Below, piece by piece: positions 45,295-56,131 of a DNA stretch of 64,000 nucleotides; the stretch's first letter is position 1; each line of letters opens with the position of its first letter. A program made the position numbers and the translations under genes. Below the pieces are notes generated by a model. That model had not been told where the DNA came from and ran no database searches. It saw only the letters and a list, made by a program, of their open reading frames with translations. Source of the DNA: Diadophis punctatus similis. Lineage: Eukaryota > Chordata > Lepidosauria > Squamata > Dipsadidae. The DNA lies in assembly GCA_023053685.1 (NCBI GenBank), contig JALIGW010000004.1, forward strand, positions 85,544,749 through 85,608,748, in the 5' to 3' direction.

Positions 45295-46616
45295 ATCATC
45301 ATTATGAGAAGGGAAGCTTATAAGTCTTTTAAGTACTGTAACTAAAAATAATAATACCATAGCATTTATTAATTCATCAGTGCAGCAAAACACGAGCTAC
45401 ATTTTTAATCATACCTTTACCACAAGGTCATAGTCTTGGATATATAAGATTATTTTCTTAATTTTGCTCTCCCCACCCAATAACCACTGAGAATACATTA
45501 AAACATACTAGAGCTAACACTCCTTGAATTTGAAGATGGTTATTTGATTTAAATTTCTTGTTCACCTATAACAAGCAGACTGCTCTTTGGGAAGACTTCT
45601 TGAAATTTAATCTTGTTTTTAATGGAATTCTGGTCAATGGCTGCAATAAAGCCTGCTAACCATCCTGTTCCACTTCCCATTTGTCTGCTTTCGCAGTTTC
45701 AGTTACTCAAAGCGATAAAATTAATTGGACTTTCATTTGAGAAGATTTAGCTCCAGAGAAGCACTAATTCAGGGGCAGGCAACCGGTGGCAGCTAATTAT
45801 TTTGGCTGCTCAGGAAGACAAGATGGGGAACCATAATGTAAATCAAGAAGGCAGGGTGGGTTTTTCAGGGGTTGAGAAATTGGTAGACGGTTAAGACTTT
45901 TTGTTTTGAAAAATAGACACCAAAAAGTTGATGTGTCTGTCAGTTTGTTTCCCCCTTTAGAATTTAAAAGACATTTCAGCTCGGTCATTTGGCAAAGGCT
46001 GCTGTCATTCCTGCAATTTAGGGAAACACAGAAAAAACATATCTGAAGTATGCATGTGGCACTTTTGGGATGGTCCTTGAAGCCCTCATAAAACAAAGAT
46101 GGGTCAATGAGTGAAATTCTTCCTCTTCAAGCCATTTCTTCTGAAGAAATCTTCCTCTCTCACACATACCCACAGATCATTTTTTAAAAAAATAAATCAC
46201 ACCCTTCCCTGATGATATTGTCTTCCATATTAGATAGGTCTTTCATTTCTCTATTTTATGACCTGAATTGATTTCTCTAGGTTTCTGGTATTGTTTGAAT
46301 TGGTTAAAATGGGTTATATTGACATTTGTGCTTTATAAATGCCATCATTCTGTACATAAAACAGAACACCTTGAAGTTTGCCGTAGTAGCAAATATTTTT
46401 TTTACCACAAGATGGCAAGCTTTAGTTAGACTTTAAAATTCCAATTTAGTCTTCAGCGGTTCCTGTTTCATTTCTTAGCACATTTTTTAACAAGGCCTGG
46501 TTAAGTTTATATTTCAAAAAATTGTTTCTTGACAAAAAGAAAAGTAACAGGGACTTTCTTCTTCTTCTTTCTGTATGAAACAAAAATTCTAAGAATTAAA
46601 TGTTAATTGATGATCC
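45295..46616. other. Unclassified sequence
   Basis: No gene supported. CCACAAGATGGCAA at about 46405 is a weak CTCF-like match. A T6A7 tract lies near 46175. Confidence 0.5.
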
Positions 46617-46624
46617 TGCTAGTG

Positions 46625-47795
46625 TAAAGTGACCAGATTTTTTTTTAAGCGGGACGGGGGGCGGGCCCGCCTCGGCGCCATTTGAATTTTGCCCTCTGCG
46701 CATGTGCAGAACGCTGCGCATGCGCAGAGGGCAAAAGTCAAGAGCTGAGTACGGGGCACGGGGCGGGGCAGGCAGGACGGGGTGCCGGGTTGCAGGCCGG
46801 CAGCGGCGGAGGGTCGCTTGAACTCGCTTCCCGCCGCGGACCGCATTCACGCGCGGTGGCGGCAGCAAGCCGGGAGCGCTCGCCTGGAATTGGAATCAGC
46901 GAGCAGCTGGGCATCGGGGCTCTTCCCCCGCCTTCTCCATCCTCCAGGGTCGCCACTGCGGGGGTTCCGTCTCTCCGGTGGTGCCTGCGTTGGAAGGGAA
47001 GGGGGGGGAAAGAAAGGCAGCCTGCGGGGCTTGGCACGGCTGGGAGTTGCGAGGCGGCGTAGCAACCGGGCTGTTCCTCCGGGTGTGCTAAAGTGCTCGA
47101 GTTTTTTCTCTCTCACACACACATGCACAACCTTCCAACGACTGGGAAGTCGTGCTGGGAGATCCAGTCCAACCCGGTCATTGGAAGGTTACATGTGTGT
47201 GTGAGAGAGAAAAAACTCAAGCACTTTAGCACACCCGGAGGAACAGCCCGGTTGCTACGCCGCCTCGCAACTCCCAGCCGTGCCAAGCCCCGCAGGCTGC
47301 CTTTCTTCCCCCCCCTTCCCTTCCAACGCAGGCACCACCGGAGAGACGGAACCCCCGCAGTGGCGACCCTGGAGGATGGAGAAGGCGGGGGAAGAGCCCC
47401 AATGCCCAGCTGCTCGCTGATTCCAATTCCAGGCGAGCGCTCCCGGCTTGCTGCTGTCGCCGCCGCCGCTCACCCTTCAACAGCCAATCAGCGTGGGGCG
47501 CCGACAGCAGCGACGTCATCTCTCCGCGCCCGCCTTGCAGAGAGAAAGGCATGGGTGGGTGTTTTAAGGTGACCAGATGTCCCGATTTTGAGAGGGCCTG
47601 CTGCTGCTGCTGCTGCCCCTGCGGCTGGGCCCAACCTGGCCGCCCTCGAGTGCCTGCAGGCCGATTTTTTGAAAGAATGCCCTAGTCGGGCATTGTTTTA
47701 AAAAATCGGGACTTTTTAAGAGGGTGGGCGGGACGTGGGACAAATGATTAAAAAGCGGGTCTGTCCCGCCAAAATCGGGACGTCTGGTCACCTTA
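46625..47795. mobile_element. Composite GC-rich hAT-like element with captured DNA
   Basis: Outer ends TAAAGTGACCAGAT (left) and, reverse-complemented, TAAGGTGACCAGACG (right) are inverted repeats flanked by a perfect 8-bp TGCTAGTG (46617-46624 and 47796-47803). A third end of the same kind, TAAGGTGACCAGATG, lies inside at about 47567 in left-end orientation, so the right 230 bp looks like a complete small element and the left 940 bp like cargo. The cargo is far richer in G+C and CpG than the window, holds a long inverted repeat, and has CCAATCAG near 47484 and GACGTCAT near 47511. Reading frames are mirrored on both strands because of the inverted repeat; none resembles a transposase. Confidence 0.82.
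46855..47460. repeat. Inverted repeat with arms of about 290 bp
   Basis: Left arm 46855-47146 and right arm about 47174-47460 are nearly identical in reverse complement, separated by roughly 27 bp. Both encode the same peptide (RRHHRRDGTPAVATLEDGEG) on opposite strands. Transcribed, it would make a long hairpin. Confidence 0.88.
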
Positions 47796-47952
47796 TGCTA
47801 GTGGACCACAGAGAGGTGAGAAGTGGTGGTGGTGGTGGATGACAACTTAGTTTTATTATTTTCCTTCTTAAACATTTGAAAATTACAGGAATTGATCAGA
47901 AAGCTCTGATTATACCTCATTTTGACGAAAACAGGATTTAAGGTTTATTAAT

Positions 47953-48416
47953 TTAAGGTGTTGGTTTTAACCTTTAAAGCCCTACATGGCTCAGGGCCAG
48001 GTTACCTTCGGGACCGCATCCTACCACATACCTCCCTACGACCGGTTAGATCCCACAGAGTTGGTCTCCTCCAGGTCCCATCGACCAAGCAATGCCGGTT
48101 GGCGGGACCACGGGGGAGAGCCTTCTCTGTGGGAGCCCCGTCCCTCTGGAACCAACTCCCACCAGAGATCCGGACTATCCCCACCCTGCTGGCCTTCCGT
48201 AAAGCCGTGAAAACATGGCTCTTCCTGCAGGTGGGGTGAAATTAAGATCAACCCCCCATGTTTGAATGATGGTCTGTTTCAAATTATTGTAATTCTTTTA
48301 ATCATTTGTATCGTTTTTATAAATTGTTTCTGTACTATGTTGTACGCCGCCCTGAGTCCTACGGGAGTTGGGCGGCATATAAAAAATGACCAAATAAATA
48401 AATAAATAATAAATAA
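47953..48416 (+). mobile_element. L2 LINE 3' end, recent
   Basis: Frame 47958-48239 reads the L2 C-terminus (FKALHGSGPGYLRDRILPHT, GRAFSVGAPSLWNQLPPE, FRKAVKTWLFLQVG) with no lesion. A UTR, the GCCGCCC/GGGCGGC hairpin, ATATAA and AAATA tail follow to 48416. It is 5'-truncated and lies about 150 bp beyond the composite hAT-like element. Confidence 0.9.
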
Positions 48417-49166
48417 TGTCTGAGCAAAAGGATACAAGTTTCCTTCATCTGTTTCACGAAAGGGATTATGCAGTAACTCTTTTCAAGCAGTTCCTCATAT
48501 TTTCATTAATCCGTAACTTTTCTTTTGTTCGTAAATTCTGTTAATAAATTGTCATTCATTCTCTCCAACCTGGCTGTTCCTCCCATTTCTCGGCATAAAG
48601 TGTTTACAGAAGCACAATGTGAATGTGTAGGCACTCTCACACACTTGTTTAATATCAATAAATAAGCCGAGGAATAATGTTGCTTGCCACTGAGCTGACG
48701 CAATGCATCAGTTGGTTTAGTTTAAAGATGCCACACAGGGTGCTCCAGAGATGCATTTCCACTAATCATCAGCTCCTTTCAGGAATGTTTGGGATACAAT
48801 GGCATTCTCAGAGTTTGGGTTTGGCAAGGAACGTTATGTGGTGCTACACAGAGATCCTGAGGAATTTTTTGAATGGAGGACTTTTCTCCTGCAAAAAGAA
48901 GAGCCAGCTCAGGAAGAAGAAGCTAATTGGGAAAGGGGGTTGATCTGGGCAGCCCAAGAGGAAAATAAATAGTCTGCTGCCTTGTTAGCCACCCCAAAGC
49001 AAGACCCAACCCTGGCACTAAGAGCTCAATTCCATTTGAGATCTAGGTTGCCTCTTTAAATGACGTATTTGGTACAGCAATCAGGCCCAGGGCTCATCTT
49101 TTGCCCATCCTTTCCTGACTGGCTTCTGGTCTCTAAAGCCTGGAGATTAAAACACATGGAGAAGGG
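48417..49166. other. Unclassified sequence
   Basis: Nothing recognised. Confidence 0.5.
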
Positions 49167-50252
49167 TTGCAGGATTTGGCTACAGCCGGTCTAGAGAAGA
49201 GAAGGACCAGGGGAGACATGATAGCAGCCTTCCAATATTTGAGGGTTTGCCACAAAGAAGAGGGGGTCAAGCTATTCTCCAAAGCACCTGAGGGTAAAAC
49301 AAGAAGCAATGGGTGGAAACTGAACAAGGAGAGATTCAACCTGGAAATAAGGAGAAATTTTCTGACAGTGAGAACAATCAACCAATGGAACAGAAGTTGC
49401 CTTCGGAAGTTGTGGGAGCTTCATCTCTTGAGCCTTTCAAGAAGAGATTGGACTGCCATTGGTCAGAAATGGTGTAGGACCGTGATGGCGAACCTATGGC
49501 ATGCATGCCACAAGTGGCATGCGGAGCCATATCGGTGGGCACGTGAGCTCAGGCCAGCTGATTTTCGAGCCTCCTGGGCCCACTGGGAGTCAGGGAACAG
49601 GCTGTTTCCAGCCTCCGGAGGGGATGGGGAAGGCCCGTTTTTTGCTCTCCCCAAGCTCCAGAGCCTTTCTAGGAGCCTGGAGAGGGCGAAAACGGCCTTG
49701 CCCACCCCCCCCCAGAGGTTCTCCGGAGGCCAGAAACATTCCATTTTCCAACTTCCAGTTGGACCGGAAGGCCCGATTTTTTGCTCTCCCTAGGCTTCAG
49801 AGCCTTTCTAGGAGCCTGGGGAGGGCAAAAATGGCCTCCCCCTGAGTTCCTTCGGAGGCCAGAAATGGCCCATTGGGGAGAGCAGAAAATGGGCCTTCCA
49901 GTCCAACCAGAAGTTGGCAGATGGGCCATTTTCTGCCTCCAGAGGGCCTCGGGGAGGGTGGGGAAGGTCATTTTCGCCCTCTCCAGGCTCCTAGAAAGGC
50001 TCTGAAGCCTGGGGAGAGTGAAAAATGGGTGTGTCATCGCGTGCCGGGAGCGGGAGGGGGGGTCCTGCGTGTATGCATGGGGGCCGCATGGAATTATGGG
50101 TGTGGGCACGTGCGCATGTTCCCCCCCTGCACTACCTCCCCTTTTGGCATACGGACCAAAAAGGGTTTGCCATCACTGGTGTAGGATCTCCTGCTTGGGG
50201 AGTGGGTTGGACTAGATGACCTACAAGGTCCCTTCTAACTCTGTTAATCTGT
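49167..50252 (+). mobile_element. CR1 LINE 3' end, split by a hAT
   Basis: The left part encodes LEKRRTRGDMIAAFQYLRVC, LFSKAPEGKTRSNGWKL, NLEIRRNFLTVRTINQWN, the CR1 ORF2 end; a one-base shift separates this from the final LKRL-like codons. The right part (50179-50252) is the tail. Confidence 0.88.
49480..50178. mobile_element. Non-autonomous hAT element (GTGATGGCGAACCT family), long form
   Basis: Ends CCGTGATGGCGAACCT and, on the other strand, CAGTGATGGCAAACCC. A perfect 8-bp target duplication GTGTAGGA (49472-49479 and 50179-50186) flanks it. At 699 bp it is nearly twice the copy at 16.7 kb; the extra length is several repeats of a roughly 100-bp GC-rich module (GCTCCTAGAAAGGCTCTGAAG in both orientations). 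Confidence 0.92.
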
Positions 50253-50267
50253 AAAATATGTAAGACT

Positions 50268-50488
50268 AATTAAGGAGAGAAGCAACCTGGAATTAAGGAG
50301 AAACTTCCTCACAGTGAGAACAATTAATCAGTGGAACAACTTTCCTTCAGAAGTTGTGGTGCTCCATCACTGGAGGTTTTCAAGAAGAGATTGGACAGCC
50401 GCCTGTCTGAAATGGTATAGGGTCTCCTGCTTGAGCAGGGGGCTGGACTAGAAGACCTCCAAGGTCCCTTCCAGCTCTATTCTGATAC
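50268..50488 (+). mobile_element. CR1 LINE 3' end
   Basis: ORF2 end and intact tail with an uninterrupted GGTATAGGGTCTCC. It lies directly after the split CR1, giving two CR1 ends in tandem. Confidence 0.9.
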
Positions 50489-50537
50489 CTTAACTGGCAA
50501 AATGGTTGAGGAGGAAGTGATTCCTTCACATTCCCTA

Positions 50538-50722
50538 TATTTATTTATTTATTTATTTAGTGAGATTTATATACCGCCTCACAGTGCAAGCACTCTCTAC
50601 ACCAGGAAGCAATCTGGGTTCTCATTTTACCTATCTCGGAAGGATGGAAGGCTGAGTCAACCTTGAGCCGGTGAGATTTGAACCGCTGACCTGCGGATCA
50701 GTGTTAGCTAAAGTGGCCTGCT
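50538..50722 (-). mobile_element. tRNA-derived SINE, shortened
   Basis: GATTTATATACCGCCTCACA hairpin end, core TCTGGGTTCTCATTTTACC, box B complement GGTGAGATTTGAACC. A (TTTA)n abuts the tail at 50538-50560. The head is degraded. Confidence 0.75.
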
Positions 50723-52435
50723 ACCCTACTGACAGCTTGGTTCACCTGAACTGGCATTTCTCTCCAGATGCCCAAAGAGTGGAGCTATTCCATAATAACA
50801 CTAATCTGTAGGGGGAAAAATAAGATAAATTTAACCTGGCCAAGTAGCTATCAACAGTCTATTAAGTATTCTCATGTAGCTCTACGCTAAAGATCTTTAT
50901 CTTGGATTTCCTTGCACAGAGTGGCTCAAGAGGGAGTCTTAGCCGTAAAACAAGCTGGCTTCAGGCCAGGCCATTCATGTGCCAGCTGGTGTATTGTGCT
51001 TCAGGGTCTGGCTGACAGGTTATCCTCCCCCTGTGCACCATGGACTTTGAAGGTCTGTGGAGGGAATGAGCAGATGCAACTATGAACCACCATAGTTTGC
51101 GCTAAGCAACGATCCTTCATGAAAACACATCCATGCAAGTTAAATACAGACATCATGGTGATGCAACGTGGCTAGTTGTCTTGGCCTACATGGCATCGGT
51201 TTCCTAGTCTGATCTCCCTTGAAGGGCTGACAAGTTCTTCTGAGCGGAAGGAGACCTTCAACCAAAATGAAAATTGGGAAACGGAAAAGAATAATGTCTA
51301 ATATATTTAGTTCTTATCAAGGCTGTCTTCCTGTGTGAAAGAGATGGAAACATTTCAGATTCAAATGTGATAAAAATATCTTTTAGTCATCTACGCAAAA
51401 GGATTCTTCAAATACTTGTTAACATTTACTCACTGCTGTTATCAAGCTGTTTCATCCTTGATGGAAAGATAGAAATCTCCAATTAATGCTGCTAATATCC
51501 CTTTTGTTTTAAATCTTTCAGTGTATTTCAAGAAACCCAAGAAAATTTTGATGTTGGTGGCATCGCTGAGGGGCTGACAGATGATTTCAAAGTACCAATT
51601 AATCCGGCCCATTTCAAGAACATCAAAGCAGTCACATAAATTAGGAAAAACAGCGTCCATGGATGACTAAATGATACTTCTAATCACACTTCAACCTGAT
51701 ACGTTTCCATCTATTTTGCACATGAAGGCAGCATTGATAAGTACAAAATATATTACACATTATTGTTTTCTTTTGCTGTTGGCTCAGATTGGCTAATTGA
51801 TTGAAATACACTCATGCAAACTTCAATGATGGTTGAAAAAAATATATGAAATAACTTTTATGTTCATGCTGTTATCAGTCACACTATTTGAATTATGAGT
51901 GTGTTTAAATAGCAAAACAAGTAAATGTATAATTGCCTCTTTTCCTCCTGATATGTATTATAAACTGAATATGCGCAATTCCATTTGACTGCTGGTACAG
52001 ATTATTTGAACCCACTTTTTACATTCCTGATATTTTTTTCCTTGCCTGTGTTCTGCATTATTCTGTTCTTTATGACAAACATAAAAAGTGAGAAAAAATG
52101 AAACAAATCAAAGTTAATTAGATTTTTTTCTCTTGTTTCTATCCATGGGAATTAATACCATGCCAATTGCAATATGCTGAAAGATACATTTCAAATTAAA
52201 TGCGGGATGTTTGTATGTAATTAAAATCAGTATCATTGAATGTGTGTGTCCCTTGTCTCTTTATTTAATTTTTTATTTAATTTTGTTTTGTTTTTAAGAC
52301 TTTGGGTGGACTAAAGAACTAAAACCTCTTTGGAACTCTTCCAGTCCATCCTAAATTCTTGCTTGCTGTCCTCATCTTAAGTGATATTTAGAGACCAGAC
52401 ACAGCTACCTGAAGAAAAGGAGCCAGAGCATAACA
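50723..52435. other. Unclassified sequence
   Basis: 1.7 kb with no supported gene. See rejected items for the frame at 51442-51660. Confidence 0.5.
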
Positions 52436-52436
52436 A

Positions 52437-52905
52437 GAGTCCTGGTGGCGCAGTGGTTACAATGCAGTATTGCAGGCTGACTCTGCCAAATGCCAGCAGT
52501 TCAATCCTGATCGGCTCAAGTTTGACTCAGCCTTGAGCCTGCCTTCCTTCCTTCCTGCCTGCCTGCCTGCCTGCCTTCCTTCCTTCCTTCCTTCCTTCCT
52601 TCCTTCCTTCCTTCCTTCCTTCCTTCCTTCCTTCCTTCCTTCCTTCCTTCCTTCCTTCCTTCCTTCCTTCCTCATTCTCCTTCCTGGTGGCACAGTGGCT
52701 AGAATGCAGTATTGCAGGCTGACTCTGCTGACTGCCAGCAGTTCGATCCTGACGGGCTCAAGGTTGACTCATTCTTCCATCCTTCCAAGGTGGGTAAAAT
52801 GAGGACCCAGATGGTTGGAGGCAAGATGCTGATTCTGTAAACTGCTCAGAAAGGGCTGCTAAAGCAATATGAAGTGGTATATACGTCTAAGTGTGATTGC
52901 TCTTT
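52437..52905 (+). mobile_element. Two SINE copies in tandem around a (TTCC)n array
   Basis: Copy 1 (52437-52535): GTGGCGCAGTGGTTACAATG head, GTTCAATCC box B, then broken at CTTGAGCCTGCCTTCC. Copy 2 (52680-52905): GTGGCACAGTGGCTAGAATG head, GTTCGATCC box B, core GTAAAATGAGGACCCAGAT and tail ATATACGTCTAAGTGTGATTGC. Both share ATGCAGTATTGCAGGCTGAC, so they belong to one subfamily. Confidence 0.82.
52539..52672. repeat. (TTCC)n with (TGCC) units
   Basis: About 130 bp of CCTT units with a short CCTG run near the start. Confidence 0.97.
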
Positions 52906-53347
52906 GCAAGGGGAAGACCACCACTAAGAAGAGAGAAGCCTCTTAGGTTGAGATAATGAGCAACAGAGAAGAGTACGGTGTGAAATTTTGAGGGGGTGAT
53001 AGGACTCAAAAGAGATTTCGTCAGGTCCCTGCTTTGGATCAAGGGATTCCAGATGTACAATCAAACTGGATTGTACCAAGATGGTTTGAACTCTGGTTTG
53101 AAGATGGGGGAGGGGGAATCAATTCTACCTTGTTCATTTGGCTTTGATTTCTTTCGAGATCTCCATAAAAGCTAAGGAAGGCCCCTGGTGATTTCGTAGA
53201 TTGCCTGACATTGATATGAGTAGTTAGCCATCCAAATTTCTCACCCTTGTTTAAAACTTACGTATTAAAGCAACACTGGTAATGATTGTGTTTCTGCTCT
53301 GCTGTGTATTTCTCTGATCATTTTTGCCGATCATTTTCAGACAAACC
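52906..53347. other. Unclassified sequence
   Basis: Nothing recognised. Confidence 0.5.
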
Positions 53348-53427
53348 CTCCTTCCTTCCTTCCTTCCTTCCTTCCTTCCTTCCTTCCTTCCTTCCTTCCT
53401 TCCTTCCTTCCTTCCTTCCTTCCTTCC
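53348..53427. repeat. (TTCC)n microsatellite
   Basis: About 80 bp of CTTC units. Confidence 0.97.
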
Positions 53428-53981
53428 CAATAAGCCTTGTCAACAATAAACAAGCAATTTTCTTTCCTGGGGCTTGCTCTGCTGTCTTTTCCTGCTTTAA
53501 AAGGAAAGACAGCAAGCCAAATATTTCTCCTAGCTGTGAGAAATGTGACGTTGTCCAGGTGAAACTTCTGCAGAATGAATATCCCCTGTTGGCTTTATCA
53601 ATTCATCTTATGCCAAAGAATGAAGCAGCTGTGAGCTTTTTGATGCCTTCCCATTTTAGGCTAACTTTTGCTCTTTCTCCACAGAAATCTCAACCTTTGA
53701 CTCACGTGTGATCAACAGTTGGCTTGTCTCAGCACTGAAGTAAGCTCCAAACATCAGTTGGATTCCTCCTTGAATTAAAAAGAGACACTTTGTGAATTTT
53801 GTCTCACAGAGCAACACACAACGTCCTAAGCCAGTCTCTTTCTTTCAGATCAACTCACCTCACAGAGTTGTAAGGGTCAACATAGGAGGTGAGAGCCTTA
53901 GGTATGTTGGCCACCTTGAGTTGAGGAAAAATAAGGACAGGAGAAAGATCATGCTTAAGAACGGGCATACATGGGATATAA
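53428..53981. other. Unclassified sequence
   Basis: A small hairpin (CTGTCTTTTCCT / AGGAAAGACAG) lies near 53480-53512. Nothing else. Confidence 0.5.
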
Positions 53982-54255
53982 TACAGAATAACAGAGTTGG
54001 AAGGGACCTTAGAGGTCTTCTAGTCCAACCCCCTGCTCAAGCAGGAGACCCTATACCATTTCAGACAAATGGCTGCCCAATCTCTTCTTGAGAACCCTCA
54101 GTGATGGAGCACCCACAATTTCTGATGGCAAGTTGTTCCACTGATTAATTGTTCTCACTTTCAAGAAATTTCTTTTTAGTTCTAGCTTGCTTCTCTCCTT
54201 GATTAGTTTCCATCCGTTGCTTGTTGTCCTGCCTTCTGGTGCTTTGGAAAATAGG
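53982..54255 (-). mobile_element. CR1 LINE 3' end with ORF2 C-terminus
   Basis: Minus strand LFSKAPEGRTTSNGWKL, LELKRNFLKVRTINQWNNLP, EIVGAPSLRVLKKRL then the complete tail. Confidence 0.9.
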
Positions 54256-54414
54256 AAAATAAAATATCTCTGTAGTTTAATATTTCTGCTCTCAACTTCC
54301 ATCTGTGAAGATGTCCAAACCTTTCAATATTCAGGACAATGGTCATTTTTCTTCCTTCCACTTTATCAACCAGAATTCTGGTGACCATCTGACCACCCAA
54401 GAGGACAATCAGAG

Positions 54415-54734
54415 TGTCAGGCAGTGATTTTATGTTGCCTGTTACATGTATATGCAGGGAGATGCATCCCTATCAAATATAATGGTTTATTCCTGAGCAC
54501 GTGATTAATATGTTCCTAGTACGCATGTGTACATTCCTTTCTTTCGATCTTCCCTTTTGTCTTCTGCTTCTGTACGAAGCAACACCTCTTTTATAGCCAG
54601 GATGTGATTTATTATTTTTGTACCGAAATAAATATTTTATACCTTAGCATTTATACTGCGGTTTCTTTTGATAATGTCAGAGTTTCAGGAAAAGATTCAT
54701 TTCGCCTCTGATGAGAGTAATTCTTATCTTAACA
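54415..54734 (+). mobile_element. Candidate solo LTR
   Basis: A 320-bp segment beginning TGTCAGGCAG and ending TCTTAACA (TGT...ACA) is flanked by an exact 5-bp CAGAG (54410-54414 and 54735-54739). It has a TTTTATAG box near 54590 and AATAAA near 54629, in promoter then poly(A)-signal order. These are the properties of a retroviral-type or Gypsy LTR left after recombination. No gag, pol or env sequence lies beside it. Confidence 0.6.
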
Positions 54735-54739
54735 CAGAG

Positions 54740-56096
54740 GAGATTAGCTTCAGTCTCTAGCACTTGCAGATCAAGATGGGGAAAAACTTTCAACCTTGGA
54801 GACATCTAAGATTTCACAGTGGACAATTATAGACAGGTCTAGAGCCATATAAACCAGCTTCATGAGGTCCTAGATTGGTGCATCCTGCAACCTGTTGGGG
54901 CTACAATAGGTGAGCAAGAGGAATGCTACACATAATGATGAGCAAAACTGGAGTAGGATCAAGAAGTGGTATCAGGAAGGTAAATTGGAGGGGAATTTCA
55001 ATGCTCCAAACAAGCTTGATGTGGCTTGGTTATTTTCTTTGTTGCTGGTAAAACCTTGCTTCACTAGAGAAGAACATGTTTTGTCACCCCACTATTAAAC
55101 ACGTCTCCTGCAACATACAAAGAACTGCCTTATGTTTTATCAGCCCTTCGTCTGGTTCACATTTGTATCCACAGATTCAAAATATTTCTTCTAGGTTTCC
55201 CAGTTATGCAAAAGGAGGCAGATGGCAGAGGGTCTGGAAAGGGGGCTTCTCATGTTCGTCTCATTAAAGAGGGGGAACCATTAATTCAATATTGCTTAGC
55301 AAAGTGATGCTTGGGGGGGGGCATGATTTTCCAGCACTGCAAATTTTCAAGCAAAATCACAACAAAATGTAACTGAACCTAACAATAAAAAAAGAGCAAC
55401 AAATTCCTGAAAAATACACCAATGTATTGATCTGCGGATGATTCCAACTAGGAATATTAACTGCCTTGCAGAAAACTCTGAGATATTTTCCAGGCAATAG
55501 GAAATTGTGAGTTTTAACATTCTTGGTGCAGTGTTTGTTAAACTGCCTAACCTGAGCATGAAACAATGGCATTACTGTTCTAATATTGTTCAAATATAAC
55601 AATATTTCTTCCTTTTGGTCTTCTTTCAACTATCTTTCTGTCAAAATCCCTAAAATAGTCAGTGATCAGCCCAAAAGGGCAGAACTATATTAGCTGAGTA
55701 GAGCAGCTGCATTAGGGCATTGAAAACGAGAATTATTTAGAGATGAGTCAGCTAAGCGGTGGTGTCGTTGTTGTTTTTGCTACCATGTGAAGTGAGCCAA
55801 CATCTCCACAACTATTTTGACAATTATGTTGGCAGCAGAGACACATAAACTTTAAACACTTAGCAGACTAGAGCAAAAATAAGGCCAAGGAAAATTAAAA
55901 GAATCCAAATTCAAGGAGTTTGTGTCATCTGTTTTATTGCTGCTTGGTGGTTTTTTCCTTCTTCAAATCCAGCAGTTCAGGAGAAGTGGTGGAGGTTTGC
56001 CATGAATACATGCTGTAAAACAGGTCCTTTGGTTTTTAAGGATAGAAGTGTCCTGCCTGCTACGGTTTCTTTTTGGTTAGTGATTTTGCCATTTCT
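54740..56096. other. Unclassified sequence
   Basis: Nothing recognised. Confidence 0.5.

Positions 56097-56129
<33 letters not shown>
56097..56129. repeat. (GT)n microsatellite
   Basis: About 32 bp of GT. Confidence 0.95.

Positions 56130-56131
<2 letters not shown>

Noticed and set aside
46738..47572. Pro/Arg-rich frames of 99-159 codons on both strands
   Set aside because: The same peptide appears on both strands because of the inverted repeat, and there is no domain. High GC removes stop codons.
51442..51660. Minus frame with LIGDF-like string, possible LINE endonuclease
   Set aside because: Only a short GDF match; surrounding residues do not line up convincingly with any endonuclease block. 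An old LINE remnant remains possible.
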